A stretch of DNA of 64,000 bases from an uncultured Tenacibaculum sp. (GCA_947497895.1 CANMIL010000003.1:1-64000), one strand, 5' to 3'; counted from the first letter of the stretch, positions 1 to 11,054 are shown. The notes: a model not told the origin generated them from the letters alone. Translations and numbers: made by a program.

Positions 1-3000
1 ACTATCAGTATCTCTGTTTGGATCTCCATTTTGTTCTACGCTGTCTAAGATTCCATCGTTATCTGAATCTAAGTCATTATCATCTGCAACACCATCACCA
101 TCGGTATCTGATAAAATCGTCACTGTTAATGTATAAACATCTCCTGTACATCCATCGGCACTTGTTGGTGTTATTGAATAAACAACCGTTTGATTTACCT
201 TGGTAGTATTTACTAATGTATCTCCAATTGTACTCGCGGTCGAAGAAGTAATTGTTTCTCCTGTTACATTGGTATTATCTGCCGCACTCCAGCTAAACGT
301 AGTTCCTGCTACAGAAGTGTCAGCTGCTAGATTGTGAGATAATGTTTCTCCACTTGTTATGGTTACTGTAGGATTCGTTGCCACAAAATCTTGTGGATCG
401 ATCGTTACCGTATATGTGTAAGAATCTCCCGCACAACCATCTGGACTTGTTGGTATTATTGTATAGACTACTGTTTGAACACTATTGCTTGTGTTTATTA
501 AAGTATCTGTTATACTCGTCGCTGTGGACGCACTCGTGGTTTCTCCCGTTACATCCGTATTGTCTGCTGCACTCCAACTAAAGGTTGTTCCTACTACTGG
601 TGTATCCGAAGTTAAATCATGAGCTAAACTCGAATTGCTACATATATGATCACTTGGATCTACCGCTACAAAATCCTGAGGACTTAATGTTACTGTATAT
701 GTATAAGAACTTCCTAGACAACCACCTGCACTTGTAGGTATAATAGTATAAACTACTGTTTGAACACTATTACTTGTATTTATTAAAGTATCACCTATGG
801 TCGAAGTTGTTTGCGCTGTCAAAGACTCGCCTGTGACATTCGCATTATCCGCAGCACTCCAACTAAAGGTTGTTCCTGCTACATTAACATCTGAAGTTAA
901 ATCATGAGTCAAGGCTATATTACTACAAACTGTATCCGTTGGAGCAGTTGCTACAAATGGTTCTGGATTTACGGTTACTGTGTAGGTATATGAATCTCCA
1001 ACACAACCATCCGTACTTGTTGGTGTTATTGTGTATACTACCGTTTGAACCGATCCACTTGTGTTAGTTAAGGTATCGGTAATACTTGTTGCAGTTGATG
1101 CACTTATCGTTTCTCCTGTTACGTTTGCATTGTCTGCCGCACTCCAACTAAACGTTGCTCCTGACAAGTTAACATCTCCTGTTAAATCATGATTCAAGGC
1201 TACATCACTACAAACTGTCTCTGTTGGTGCTGCCGAAACAAATGGTTCTGGGTTTACGGTTACTGTATAGGTATATGAATCTCCTGCACAACCATCCGCA
1301 CTTGTTGGCGTAATTGTATAAACTACTGTTTGAACTGAGCCACTTGTGTTGGTTAAAGTATCGGTAATACTTGTCGCTGTAGATGCGCTTGTCGTTTCTC
1401 CTGTAACATTTGCATTGTCTGCTGCACTCCAACTAAAGGTATTCCCAGTGAATGTAACATCACCTGTTAAATCGTGATTTAACGCTACATCACTACAAAC
1501 TGTATCTGTAGGAGGTGTGTTATTCACAGGTTCCGGATTTACTGTTACTGTATAGATATATGAATCCCCTGCACAGCCAGCAGCACTCGTTGGTGTAATA
1601 GTATACACTACAGTCTGTACTGAGCCACTTACATTTGTTAAAGTATCAGTAATGTTAGTAGCCGTGGAAACTGTTGTCGTCTCTCCCGTTACATTTACAT
1701 TATCTGCTGCGCTCCAACTAAAAGTATTTCCCGTTAGCGTTACATCGGCTGTTAAATCGTGATTCAACACTACATCGCTACAAACCGTTTCTGTTGGCGG
1801 CGTGCTATTAACGGGTTCCGGGTTTACTGTTAACGTAACTTCTGAGCTTGTTTCACTAGCACAAACATTTTTAGTACTTGTTACGACTAACCTGTATTTA
1901 TTTGTTGAAGCGGATAACGGTACATTGGTTAATGTTAAACTTACAGTCGTTGCCCCTCCATATATTCCGCCATCACTTATATTATTCCATGGTCCTGAAC
2001 CTCCAACTTGTTCCTGCCACTGATAAGCTAAATCAGCTGTAGCTGGAGTACTACCACTATAATCTGGTGTGGTTGAAGGAGCTGTTCCTGTGAAAGTCGT
2101 TGTACTTAAGGAAGAAGCCGCACCCGTAAATGTTGTACTTGCTTCTGGACAAATTGTTTCATCTGTTGGCTGTGTATCAATCTGAAGCATTGTCGCTTCT
2201 ACTTCATTTCCGTTAACTCCATCGTATCCTCCAACTCCTCCAGTAATCTGGCCATTACTATCGAAACCTGTTCCATCTAATATTCCATCACTATCTCCAT
2301 CAGTTCCTCCTGATTCAGTTACATCATTACAGCCATCATTGTCACTATCTATATCTAAATGATCAAGAACCATATCTCTATCTGCATCACAAAGTCTAAG
2401 CTCTATGAAATACAATGGATTCCCCGTAGCACTTGTTGCAAAAATTTCCACTCTTTTCGCTCCAGGTTGTTTGGCTATCCATTCGAATCTTACTCCATTA
2501 CTAGTTGCCGTACCCCCTACTGGGTTTTCTACATAGTAAGTATTTCCAGTATTCACAGCAACATAATCATCAATCAAGGTTGTTTGAAAATCATATTCTA
2601 CTCCATCTAAAGCTATAAATCCATCTTGTAGACCTTGATCTAAAAATCCACCATGCGCTATGGTTACAAAAGCCAAATCAGCATAAGGTCCTGAAAATTC
2701 AAAAATCGCATTTCCTTCGGTAGCATTTATTTTCCAAGCTAATCCAGCAGAGTTTGTCGTTCCATTGGTTATCGATACAAAAATACTACCTGTTGGCAGT
2801 CCAAATAAACTACTTATATCATCATTTGTTATACTATAATTTGAAGCATTCCCTCCTGGTGGAGTAGATAAATCTGCTGGTGTAACTTTAACACGAGTAC
2901 ATTCAGCATCATCTAGGATACCATCGTTATCGTCGTCTAAATCACATACGTTATTTACACCATCTCCATCAGGGTCATTTGCCGTTGGTGTTCCTACTGT

Positions 3001-6000
3001 AGCACCCTCAGAACAAGGATCTGACTCTGTAAGAATTGCGCTATTTTGAATATCCGCACAAGCGGCATTCGGATGTGTTATGACTAAATTATATACTTTA
3101 CCTGATAAGCCAGTTACATCACTAATATTTAATGTTGATGTTGTAACTCCTGAATACACTCCTGTATTCGTTAAATTTACACCATCTTCTTGCCATTGAT
3201 ATACCAATCCTGCTGAAACATCGGTTGCTCCTGCGTCAGCATAATCTGGTGTTGTCGTTGGAGCGGTTCCAGAATATGCCGTTGTGCTTGTTGCCGTTGC
3301 AGAAACAATTGTAAATGAAGTCGGATCACCTGGGGGTATTGATTGATCTACTAAAGAAGAAGCATCCACAACAACCTGTGTTGCTACGATTTCATCTCCT
3401 GAAGCACCATTATAACCTCCAGAACCGCCAGTAACTTGTCCATTGGCATCAAATCCAGTTCCATCAAGAATTCCATCATCATTGGCATCAACACCTCCAG
3501 ATTCAATTACATCATTACAGCCATCATTATCGCTGTCTAAATCTAAACTATCTGAAACACCATCATTATCTGTATCTCTATCCGAACATGAAAATCCAAT
3601 AGCCAAAACATCTACAGCTGAACTTCCATTTGCAAAAACCAATTCATGTATAGGAACTCCTCCAGTCATACTTGTGTCTACAACATGACGTGTACCATCT
3701 GGATCATTTCTATCTACAAGTGTATTTCCATTAATATCTCTTGCTATTACACGAACTGTACCACTAGGAGCTGGATCACTCCATATTGCAAAGTAGTTTG
3801 TTGTTGATTTGGTTACACCATCTGACTCATAATAAGCGAAACTCACACCTGTTCCATTCCAAATCATTTTGTTATCAGGATCTCCTTCTGATGGCCATGA
3901 CCCGTGGTTTATTACGTTGAAATAATTTGTATTAACAGTATAACCAGAGGTTTCCACATGTCGAATTAAAACACCATGTGTCGCTAAAAGTGTATTCATC
4001 GGATGCTGCCCTGTTGCCAATCCATCTGTTAAATTGATATTTGGCCCTTCGCCACAAATCGATTCTTCACTATCCAAAACACCATCATTATCATCATCCA
4101 AATCACATGAGTTATTAATTCCATCTGCATCAGGATCATTTGCCGTTGGAGTTCCAACAATAGCTCCGACCGTACAAGGATTAACTTCTGTAAGTGTGGC
4201 ATTATTTTGAACATCGACGCAGCCTGTATTTGGATGAGACACCACTAAATTATACACCTTGCCTGATAGTCCTGTTACATCACTTATATTTAATGTAGAA
4301 GTTGTAACTCCCGAATACACTCCTGTATTTGTTAAGTCTACTCCATCTTCTTGCCATTGATATACTAACCCTGCTGAAACATCTGTTGCTCCTGGGTCTG
4401 AATAATCAGGTGTTGTCGCGGGTGGCGTTCCAGTATATGCTGATGTACTAGTGGCTGTCGCGGATGTTATGGTAAATGAAGTTGGATCTCCTGTGTTTAC
4501 AGATTGATCTACTAAAGCAGTCGCATCAACAGTTACTTGCGTTGGTACAATTTCATTACCCGATGCTCCATCATAACCTCCCGAACCACCAGTAACTTGA
4601 CCATTAACATCGAAACCAGTTCCATCAAGAATCCCATCATCATTAGCATCAACTCCTCCAGATTCAATTACATCATTACAACCATCATTATCACTATCTA
4701 AATCTAAATAATTTGGAATCCCATCTAAATCAAAATCGCATATAGAAGTTCTTTCTGCTATAGTCAAAGAAGAATACTCCCACTCTGTTGAATTATAATT
4801 AGCTGGTAGATATGTAAATCCAGTCGCTACAATATGTCTTTCTAAATATATTTTTTGATATTTTACCCCTTCCGGAATTAAAATAAATCCTATTGTAGAA
4901 TCATTTGACCCAGTGTATGCACTCTCTTCAACATTTCCTACATCAATAGTAAAACTACTTGTTTTACTGGTTACTCCGTTATATGGAATATTTCCCTCAA
5001 TAACGGCAGAAGGTTCTCCATTCGCTATTTGATTTGGATTGGCTGGTTGCATAAACTTCCATCCCGAGAAATCGGTTTCAGGGCTTCCGTCTAATTTTAT
5101 GGCAGTGAAAATAAGTTCTCCATCGTAAAAACCTTCAACATCTGGATAATTACCCGATATTCCAAAAACTGTTTTCCAATCGGCAAACCCTGTTGTAGTA
5201 CTCAAGAAATCGAACTCCATTACCTGTCTAAAATCTCCACTTCCACCATGGGTTGACCAAGTATATAAAGCGCTAGTACTACCCGATTCAAGAGTTCCCA
5301 CTTCTGAATTTAAATTAGTATCTGTAACGAATTTATCTTCAAAATGAGGCGCCGTACCGTGAATAGGATAACTCGCATCAGTTATATATGCTTCAGGAAC
5401 TCCATCTTTTGTGTAAGTATGAACTAAATTTATATTCACTGTTCCTCCTGAAGGATATGTTGCCGTGGCAGTAAGAGTACCTGGTACTCCATTAAACTGC
5501 GCATATTGATATTTTTTGGTTCCGCATTCCGCACTATCTAAAACACCATCATTATCATTGTCTAAATCATAAGTATTAGCTATTCCATCTCCATCAACAT
5601 CAGGTAATCCTGAAACCGAAACATCTCCACATGTAGAACTATCTGAACTATCTGTTACCGCAGTTGTTGTCGATTGTCCTCCAGAACTCGTTAAAGGAAC
5701 TCCATTAGAATCGACTCCTCCTGTAAAAGCCCCTAAAGATAACTGAGTATGATTATGGGGGCCAGCAGCTTCTAAAGCATCATAACACCCATCATTATCA
5801 CTATCTACATCTAAATGATCAGATAAACCATCACCATCTGTATCTACAAGAATCACTCCTTGATATCTAAAAACTATTTCAGTTAATGAAGATCTTTTAG
5901 GGGATACGGTATTTGTATCCCAATCGTTCACAACAGTAAATTCAACATTGGTTACATTTTCATACGTTTTGCTTAAATCTAAGACTAATCCATTACTATA

Positions 6001-8328
6001 ATCCAATGGAAGCTGTAAATTCTCTGTACCTAAATTAGATGCACCATTGTAAAAAACAACTGATACATCTTTGACATCTTCTGTTGTTCCCCATGGCGAG
6101 TAAAATTTAATTTGGTTAATATTTGATGGAGTGTTTATATTTATATTAAATGTAACTGGGTTTTGACTTTGATGCCAATAAAAATAAGGATACGGACCAT
6201 TTGAGTCAGAAGTATTCCCTGAACTTCCTTCTCCATCAATAATTTGTGACATATTCCCTGATACTGCTGTATCTGAGGCAGAAACAAAAGTCGCTGGTAT
6301 ATTAATTGTTTGCAATCCTCCATGCTCAACATCATCTAAAATACCATCATTATCATCGTCTAAATCACATTCATTGTTAATTCCATCGGCATCAGGATCG
6401 TTTACTGTTGGTGTACCGACTATGGCTCCAATTGTACAAGGATCACCTACTGTTAATGTTGCGCTATTTTGAATATCTACACAGCCCGCATTTGGGTGAG
6501 TTATGATTAAATTATATACTTTTCCTGATAAACCAGTTACATCACTAATACTTAACGTAGAACTCGTTACCCCTGAATAAACTCCTGTGTTTGTTAGGTT
6601 TACTCCATCTTCCTGCCATTGATAAGAAATACTACTTGAAACATCTGTAGCTCCGGCATCTGCATAATCTGGCGTTGTTGTTGGTGCAGTTCCTGAATAA
6701 GCAGTTGTACTAGTTGCTACCGCTGATGTTATCGTAAATGAAGTGGAACTACCTGAATTTATTGTTTGATCGACCAAAGCTGTTGCATCGACCACAACTT
6801 GAGTTGCGATTACTTCATCTCCTGAAGCACCATTATAGCCACCTGTACCTCCTGTAACTCGACCACTTCCATCGAATCCAGTTCCATCAAGAACCCCATC
6901 ATCATTCGCATCAACACCGCCAGATTCAATAGAGTCCTTACATCCGTCATTATCACTATCTACATCCAAATGATCTGGAATTCCGTCAGCGTCTGTATCA
7001 GTATCACATGATTTATCCAAAACCAATTTTAGCCCTCCACCAGAAGGTACAGCATTTCCATTGACAACATCCGTTCTTTTAATAGTGAAGCTACTTATTT
7101 CAGGAAGTTGAATAGAAAAAGTAGCTTTTACAGGAGTAATATTATTTGCACCTCCTTCATGATTCGCAACTATAACAACTTGTCCTGCTGATATTGTTTC
7201 TGTAATTTGATTATCTGGATCAGAAACTGTTGCAGCTCCCGCCGCGGCATTAAATTGAATTGTATACGTTTCTCGTAAATTAAAAACCCCTGCTCCCCAT
7301 TCAAATCGTATTGGCTCATTTCTATCTAAATCTATCTGAACCGTAATTTCATCATTTCCTGCTGACGTTGCATTATTAAACGATATTGCACCAGTAGCAT
7401 TAAACGACACACCGAAAGCCGTTGTTGAACTCGCTGAAATAAGCTCTACATTAGTAAGATTTGTAGTAAAAGTAGATGTAGCTGCTGTAGCTCCTGCGAT
7501 GGTACCTCCAGAAGTTAAGTTTGTATTCAAAGGTACCGCTGTGCCTTCAGCATATGAATTCGGACTAATTCCCCAATTTACAACGCCCGTACAAGAGGTA
7601 ACCCCTTCGTTTGTATCTTCAATTCCATCGTTATCATCGTCTACATCAACATCATCATTAACACTATCTCCGTCACTATCTTGTAAATTGTACTGGTAAT
7701 CGAATGAAAAATTAACTTTAGGTGTTCCCACTTCTAAAATCCAATCTCCATCTTTACCAGTTATATTTGTTGATGCGGCTATCGAAATATTAAGTCTTCT
7801 TTCTAAAAACTCGACAGCTTCTTTTCCCTTTATTCCTTTTGCAAAATTACAACCATAGATATTGAGTCTTTTTAATAACTTATTTTTTAACCCTTTATCA
7901 AGAATCCATTGAAGAATTTCTTCTTTCCCTAACCATTTCCCCTCGATAAAAAGTTCTCCAGGTCTACCGTGAGTAAAAAATTGAACATTCTCTACATTAA
8001 AAACCTCTTCAAATAAGCCATTAAAACCAGTTGGGATATCCCAAGCCTTCAAAACATTCTTTGAATCTTTTACAGCATGATCAATAAAAATTAAATCTTT
8101 ATCAACATGATGAAACACTTGATCGAACATTTTTTCACCATTAACTACTTTGTTCTTAGTAAAAACATTACATGCTTTAGATACCAGTAATTCACTCTCA
8201 TTTTCAACAAAATTAATCCTAAAGTTGGACTCCCAACTTTTAATACTCTGATGGACTCCAAAGAATAGTATAAAAACCAACAAGTTCAAATTACTTATTC
8301 TGGTAGACGAAAAATATTTTTTCTTCAT
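1..8328 (-). CDS. Giant secreted DUF4347 adhesin-like protein (C-terminus outside window)
   Basis: One open frame of 2776 codons runs from an ATG at 8328 to the window edge; I checked the frame at several points (near 1, 361, 2941, 4081, 6361 and 7600) and found no break. Residues 1-31 look like a signal peptide (KKK start, then a hydrophobic stretch). Residues about 45-215 resemble DUF4347, with FFTHGRPGELFIEGKWLG, LNIYGCNFAKG and AASTNITG. A thrombospondin type 3 stretch (DSDGDSVNDDVDVDDDNDG) follows. The middle carries three related long modules (plus-strand starts near 2910, 4068 and 6334), each with Asp-rich calcium-binding repeats, an Ig/PKD-like domain (YQWQEDGVNL) and a GGTGGYNG-type segment. 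The C-terminal part in view holds six PKD-like repeats, then another Asp-rich stretch. Proteins of this build are usually exported by T9SS and act at the cell surface; the sorting domain would lie beyond the edge. The adhesin role is inference. Confidence 0.85.
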   Translation of the reverse strand, partial: MKKKYFSSTRISNLNLLVFILFFGVHQSIKSWESNFRINFVENESELLVSKACNVFTKNKVVNGEKMFDQVFHHVDKDLIFIDHAVKDSKNVLKAWDIPTGFNGLFEEVFNVENVQFFTHGRPGELFIEGKWLGKEEILQWILDKGLKNKLLKRLNIYGCNFAKGIKGKEAVEFLERRLNISIAASTNITGKDGDWILEVGTPKVNFSFDYQYNLQDSDGDSVNDDVDVDDDNDGIEDTNEGVTSCTGVVNWGISPNSYAEGTAVPLNTNLTSGGTIAGATAATSTFTTNLTNVELISASSTTAFGVSFNATGAISFNNATSAGNDEITVQIDLDRNEPIRFEWGAGVFNLRETYTIQFNAAAGAATVSDPDNQITETISAGQVVIVANHEGGANNITPVKATFSIQLPEISSFTIKRTDVVNGNAVPSGGGLKLVLDKSCDTDTDADGIPDHLDVDSDNDGCKDSIESGGVDANDDGVLDGTGFDGSGRVTGGTGGYNGASGDEVIATQVVVDATALVDQTINSGSSTSFTITSAVATSTTAYSGTAPTTTPDYADAGATDVSSSISYQWQEDGVNLTNTGVYSGVTSSTLSISDVTGLSGKVYNLIITHPNAGCVDIQNSATLTVGDPCTIGAIVGTPTVNDPDADGINNECDLDDDNDGILDDVEHGGLQTINIPATFVSASDTAVSGNMSQIIDGEGSSGNTSDSNGPYPYFYWHQSQNPVTFNININTPSNINQIKFYSPWGTTEDVKDVSVVFYNGASNLGTENLQLPLDYSNGLVLDLSKTYENVTNVEFTVVNDWDTNTVSPKRSSLTEIVFRYQGVILVDTDGDGLSDHLDVDSDNDGCYDALEAAGPHNHTQLSLGAFTGGVDSNGVPLTSSGGQSTTTAVTDSSDSSTCGDVSVSGLPDVDGDGIANTYDLDNDNDGVLDSAECGTKKYQYAQFNGVPGTLTATATYPSGGTVNINLVHTYTKDGVPEAYITDASYPIHGTAPHFEDKFVTDTNLNSEVGTLESGSTSALYTWSTHGGSGDFRQVMEFDFLSTTTGFADWKTVFGISGNYPDVEGFYDGELIFTAIKLDGSPETDFSGWKFMQPANPNQIANGEPSAVIEGNIPYNGVTSKTSSFTIDVGNVEESAYTGSNDSTIGFILIPEGVKYQKIYLERHIVATGFTYLPANYNSTEWEYSSLTIAERTSICDFDLDGIPNYLDLDSDNDGCNDVIESGGVDANDDGILDGTGFDVNGQVTGGSGGYDGASGNEIVPTQVTVDATALVDQSVNTGDPTSFTITSATATSTSAYTGTPPATTPDYSDPGATDVSAGLVYQWQEDGVDLTNTGVYSGVTTSTLNISDVTGLSGKVYNLVVSHPNTGCVDVQNNATLTEVNPCTVGAIVGTPTANDPDADGINNSCDLDDDNDGVLDSEESICGEGPNINLTDGLATGQHPMNTLLATHGVLIRHVETSGYTVNTNYFNVINHGSWPSEGDPDNKMIWNGTGVSFAYYESDGVTKSTTNYFAIWSDPAPSGTVRVIARDINGNTLVDRNDPDGTRHVVDTSMTGGVPIHELVFANGSSAVDVLAIGFSCSDRDTDNDGVSDSLDLDSDNDGCNDVIESGGVDANDDGILDGTGFDANGQVTGGSGGYNGASGDEIVATQVVVDASSLVDQSIPPGDPTSFTIVSATATSTTAYSGTAPTTTPDYADAGATDVSAGLVYQWQEDGVNLTNTGVYSGVTTSTLNISDVTGLSGKVYNLVITHPNAACADIQNSAILTESDPCSEGATVGTPTANDPDGDGVNNVCDLDDDNDGILDDAECTRVKVTPADLSTPPGGNASNYSITNDDISSLFGLPTGSIFVSITNGTTNSAGLAWKINATEGNAIFEFSGPYADLAFVTIAHGGFLDQGLQDGFIALDGVEYDFQTTLIDDYVAVNTGNTYYVENPVGGTATSNGVRFEWIAKQPGAKRVEIFATSATGNPLYFIELRLCDADRDMVLDHLDIDSDNDGCNDVTESGGTDGDSDGILDGTGFDSNGQITGGVGGYDGVNGNEVEATMLQIDTQPTDETICPEASTTFTGAASSLSTTTFTGTAPSTTPDYSGSTPATADLAYQWQEQVGGSGPWNNISDGGIYGGATTVSLTLTNVPLSASTNKYRLVVTSTKNVCASETSSEVTLTVNPEPVNSTPPTETVCSDVVLNHDLTADVTLTGNTFSWSAADNVNVTGETTTVSTATNITDTLTNVSGSVQTVVYTITPTSAAGCAGDSYIYTVTVNPEPVNNTPPTDTVCSDVALNHDLTGDVTFTGNTFSWSAADNANVTGETTSASTATSITDTLTNTSGSVQTVVYTITPTSADGCAGDSYTYTVTVNPEPFVSAAPTETVCSDVALNHDLTGDVNLSGATFSWSAADNANVTGETISASTATSITDTLTNTSGSVQTVVYTITPTSTDGCVGDSYTYTVTVNPEPFVATAPTDTVCSNIALTHDLTSDVNVAGTTFSWSAADNANVTGESLTAQTTSTIGDTLINTSNSVQTVVYTIIPTSAGGCLGSSYTYTVTLSPQDFVAVDPSDHICSNSSLAHDLTSDTPVVGTTFSWSAADNTDVTGETTSASTATSITDTLINTSNSVQTVVYTIIPTSPDGCAGDSYTYTVTIDPQDFVATNPTVTITSGETLSHNLAADTSVAGTTFSWSAADNTNVTGETITSSTASTIGDTLVNTTKVNQTVVYSITPTSADGCTGDVYTLTVTILSDTDGDGVADDNDLDSDNDGILDSVEQNGDPNRDTDS
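118..1821 (-). repeat. Six tandem PKD-like repeats inside the giant adhesin gene
   Basis: Six consecutive units of 282-285 bp (94-95 codons) begin near plus-strand positions 118, 400, 682, 967, 1252 and 1537. Each encodes a VVYTI.PTS.DGCAGDSYTYTVT-like strand pair and a conserved AADN segment. The units keep the reading frame and are similar enough by eye to support unequal recombination. Confidence 0.85.
2910..7000 (-). repeat. Three long (about 650 bp) modules repeated within the adhesin gene
   Basis: Segments at about 2910-3560, 4068-4720 and 6334-6990 share the same order: Asp-rich repeat with NDPDADGINN-like sequence, an Ig-like domain with GLSGKVYNLIITHPN and YQWQEDGVNLTNTG, then a VDQT/GGTGGYNG segment and SDNDGC. 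They are separated by unrelated domains of differing length. This is protein-level modular duplication, not a mobile element. Confidence 0.75.
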
Positions 8329-8940
8329 AATTTTTTGGGGGTTAAAAAATCTACGATTCAACATTCTTGTCCTAAAAACAAGAACAAAATTTGTTATTTA
8401 GTCAAATATGGTGCATGTAGATAAGCCATGTGCAAAAAGCACATAAAATGAAGTGTCATCCTTCCGGATAAATTTGAAGTCTGTGATTGGCGAATTGGCG
8501 TTGTAGTAGTTACAATTCTATTATAAGAGTAGTGTGATAATTTTTTAGACTAAAATTTAGTTTAGTCATTAGAGTAAATACTCTGAATGCAGTTTAAGAA
8601 GGGGGATTCTCATTTTCTAGGTTTGATCTTTTTATGGTAATAGTTTAACTAATAAATAACTTAAATAAAAGTACATTTCTGAACTTCTATCAATGCTAAT
8701 ATATAGAAATAGCAATTCTCCTTACATATTTTTTCGATGAAAAAATGACGAAATGCAATTATCTATAGACGAGTGGCAAAAACCATAAAACACTAAACTA
8801 CAACACATTAAAAACCTCTTCTATTTCTATTTTCTCTGAATGATATGAGTAAAAGAATTTGTTTTCTTAACCAAGATTTATTGTTAAGAATTTTCTAGAA
8901 ATTTAAACGAGTAATAAATTATAAGAAATATAGGAATTCC
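8329..8940. other. Gene-free interval
   Basis: This 612-bp AT-rich stretch lies between the adhesin start and the MOSC gene stop. I found no coding frame, tRNA or strong terminator hairpin. It presumably carries the promoter of the adhesin gene on the minus strand, but I could not point to a convincing TAnnTTTG box. Confidence 0.5.
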
Positions 8941-9498
8941 TTACATTCCTTTTTCGGTTCTTTTATTTTGATATACCTCAGCAATGGTTGGATTTTCAGA
9001 ACATTCTTTTATTTGCTCCAATTCATCTCCTGCCTTTACTTCTCCTGTTTGTACAACTTTAAAATAAACTCCTGGAAAATCTTGTTTCCAAAACTGTTTT
9101 ACAATTTTCATATTGTTAAATCGTACTCCTAGTTTCATACAAGGTTGTCTTGGTTTTGTAACCTCTAAAATTACCTCACCTACTTTAAACGTGTCTCCCA
9201 CATGAACTTTGGATTCGTCTAAATCATCAATAGTTAGATTCTCACCAAACATTCCCAAGTCCCAATCTGAATCTGGATACAATTCCTTCCAATAATCATA
9301 ATGCTTTAAAGAATATCCATACACTGCTTGATCAATTCCTCCATGATGTTCTCTATTGCAAATAGCATCTCCTTTGACCTCTTCTTTGTCTAAAAAAACT
9401 GGTTCATCCACTGGATATTTAAAAATACCAGTTGTTACCGTTTTCCCTTTCCAGTCTATTTCTTTTCGTTCTCCGATGTTGGTTGCAATGATTTTCAT
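8941..9498 (-). CDS. MOSC domain protein (YiiM-like)
   Basis: This 185-residue protein matches the short MOSC family (molybdenum cofactor sulfurase C-terminal-like domains). Visible hallmarks are GDAICNREHHGGIDQAVYGY (residues about 43-62), FGENLTIDDL, a VHVGDTFKVGEVILEV strand, and the KPRQPCMKL segment with the conserved Cys. YiiM-type MOSC proteins are linked to molybdenum-dependent reduction of N-hydroxylated compounds and are cytoplasmic. There is no signal peptide. It lies 59 bp downstream of the GH3 gene on the same strand and may share its transcript, though no functional link is evident. The family call is firm; the substrate is unknown. Confidence 0.9.
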   Translation of the reverse strand: MKIIATNIGERKEIDWKGKTVTTGIFKYPVDEPVFLDKEEVKGDAICNREHHGGIDQAVYGYSLKHYDYWKELYPDSDWDLGMFGENLTIDDLDESKVHVGDTFKVGEVILEVTKPRQPCMKLGVRFNNMKIVKQFWKQDFPGVYFKVVQTGEVKAGDELEQIKECSENPTIAEVYQNKRTEKGM

Positions 9499-9557
9499 GT
9501 CTTTATTTTATGTGGGTTTTATTTGATCTCTATCCCTAATTATCTTCGTTTAACGAA

Positions 9558-11054
9558 TCATTTTAGAATAAAATTATCTAACACATCCGCTATCTTTCGA
9601 TTATCCGATAATTGTGGAATTTTATTTTGACCTCCAAACTTACCAATAGATTTCATATACTCATGAAACCCTCCTTTTTTCACTTTTCTAATAACTAAGG
9701 TTCTTAAAATTTTTCCTTCAATTAAATCTCTGTAGTAGATATTTTGTTCTTGCATGGAAGCATCTATTTTTGATGCCATTTCTTCAAGATTTTCAGGTTC
9801 GGTTTCGAACTCGATAAACCACTCATGGTATGGTAGTCCAGACTCAGGATTTACTTGTGGAGCTACTGTAAATTCGCTCACATTTATATCTGTCCCTTTA
9901 ATAGTATCATTCAAGGCTTTCTCTACTTCCTTCCCTATAACATGTTCACCAAAAGCAGAAATAAAATGCTTTATTCTACCTGTAACTTTTATTCTGTACG
10001 GCTTTAAAGAAGTAAACTCAATGGTATCTCCAATATTATACCCCCATAAACCAGCAGAAGTATTTAAAATGATTACATAGTTTACACCCAGTTCTACATC
10101 CTTCAAAGATATTCTGGTTGGGTTTTCATTATAAAACTCTGACGCAGGAATAAACTCATAGAACATTCCTGAGTTTAATTGTAATAGCATGCCTTTTTCA
10201 GTTTGAGAATCTTGATAAGCAATAAAACCTTCTGAAGCAGGATATAACTCTACATAATCAATCTTCTTTCCGATTAAAGCTTCGAATTTATTTTTATAAG
10301 GCTCAAAGTTCACTCCTCCATAAACGAAGAAGTTAAAATTTGGAAATAGTTCAGAAATTTTCTTTCCTGTTTTTTCTATTAACTTTTCAAAATAGACCTG
10401 AACCCATGAAGGAATCCCACTAATTACGGTCATATTCTCAGGAAGGGTTTCTTCCACTATTTTATCCACCTTAGTATCCCAATCTTCAATACAATTGGTT
10501 TCCCAGCTTGGTAATCTATTTTTCAATAAATAATTCGGAACGTAATGCGCGGCAATACCACTTAAACGACCAAGTTTTACTCCGTTTTTATCTTCTAACT
10601 CCGGACTTCCTTGTAAGAAAATCATTTTCCCATTAACAAAACTTGCATCCTTTGTTTCCGCAATATAAAACAACAAAGCATTTCTTGCTGCCTTTATATG
10701 GGTAGGCATCGATTCTTTGGTTATAGGAATATATTTCGCTCCAGAAGTCGTACCTGATGTTTTAGCATAATACAAAGGACGTCCTTTCCATAAAACATTC
10801 TCTTCCCCTTCAACTACACGATCAACATAAGTTCTTAGTCCTTCATAATCGTTAATTGGAACTCGCTTTTTGAAATCCTCATAATTATTTATGGAAACAA
10901 AATCGTGATCTTTACCAAAAGCCGTTTTACATCCTTCTGCTACTAAGTACTCAAATACTTTTCTTTGCGTTTTATGGGGATTATTTGCCCATTTATATAC
11001 GCGCTTTCTTACTTGCTTTGCAAATGGAATTGCTAGTTTTGACTTAATACTCAT
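9558..11054 (-). CDS. GH3-like acyl-adenylate/amido synthetase family protein
   Basis: A 498-residue GH3 (auxin-responsive promoter) family protein of the bacterial type. The AMP-binding fold is suggested by YYAKTSGTTSGAKYIPIT (about residues 96-113), an ELYPASEGF motif (about 270) and a C-terminal KVTGRIKHFISAFGEHV segment. Plant GH3 enzymes adenylate acyl acids and join them to amino acids; the role of the common Bacteroidota copies is not known. The start ATG directly abuts the TAA of the upstream M23 peptidase gene, so the two are probably translationally coupled. No secretion signal is visible. Confidence 0.88.
   Translation of the reverse strand: MSIKSKLAIPFAKQVRKRVYKWANNPHKTQRKVFEYLVAEGCKTAFGKDHDFVSINNYEDFKKRVPINDYEGLRTYVDRVVEGEENVLWKGRPLYYAKTSGTTSGAKYIPITKESMPTHIKAARNALLFYIAETKDASFVNGKMIFLQGSPELEDKNGVKLGRLSGIAAHYVPNYLLKNRLPSWETNCIEDWDTKVDKIVEETLPENMTVISGIPSWVQVYFEKLIEKTGKKISELFPNFNFFVYGGVNFEPYKNKFEALIGKKIDYVELYPASEGFIAYQDSQTEKGMLLQLNSGMFYEFIPASEFYNENPTRISLKDVELGVNYVIILNTSAGLWGYNIGDTIEFTSLKPYRIKVTGRIKHFISAFGEHVIGKEVEKALNDTIKGTDINVSEFTVAPQVNPESGLPYHEWFIEFETEPENLEEMASKIDASMQEQNIYYRDLIEGKILRTLVIRKVKKGGFHEYMKSIGKFGGQNKIPQLSDNRKIADVLDNFILK

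Noticed and set aside
1..8328. Several separate genes or a frameshifted gene
   Set aside because: The same frame was confirmed at six points across the interval and the repeats keep codon phase throughout.
9754..10080. 108-residue plus-strand frame
   Set aside because: Antisense to the conserved GH3-like gene; no independent support.
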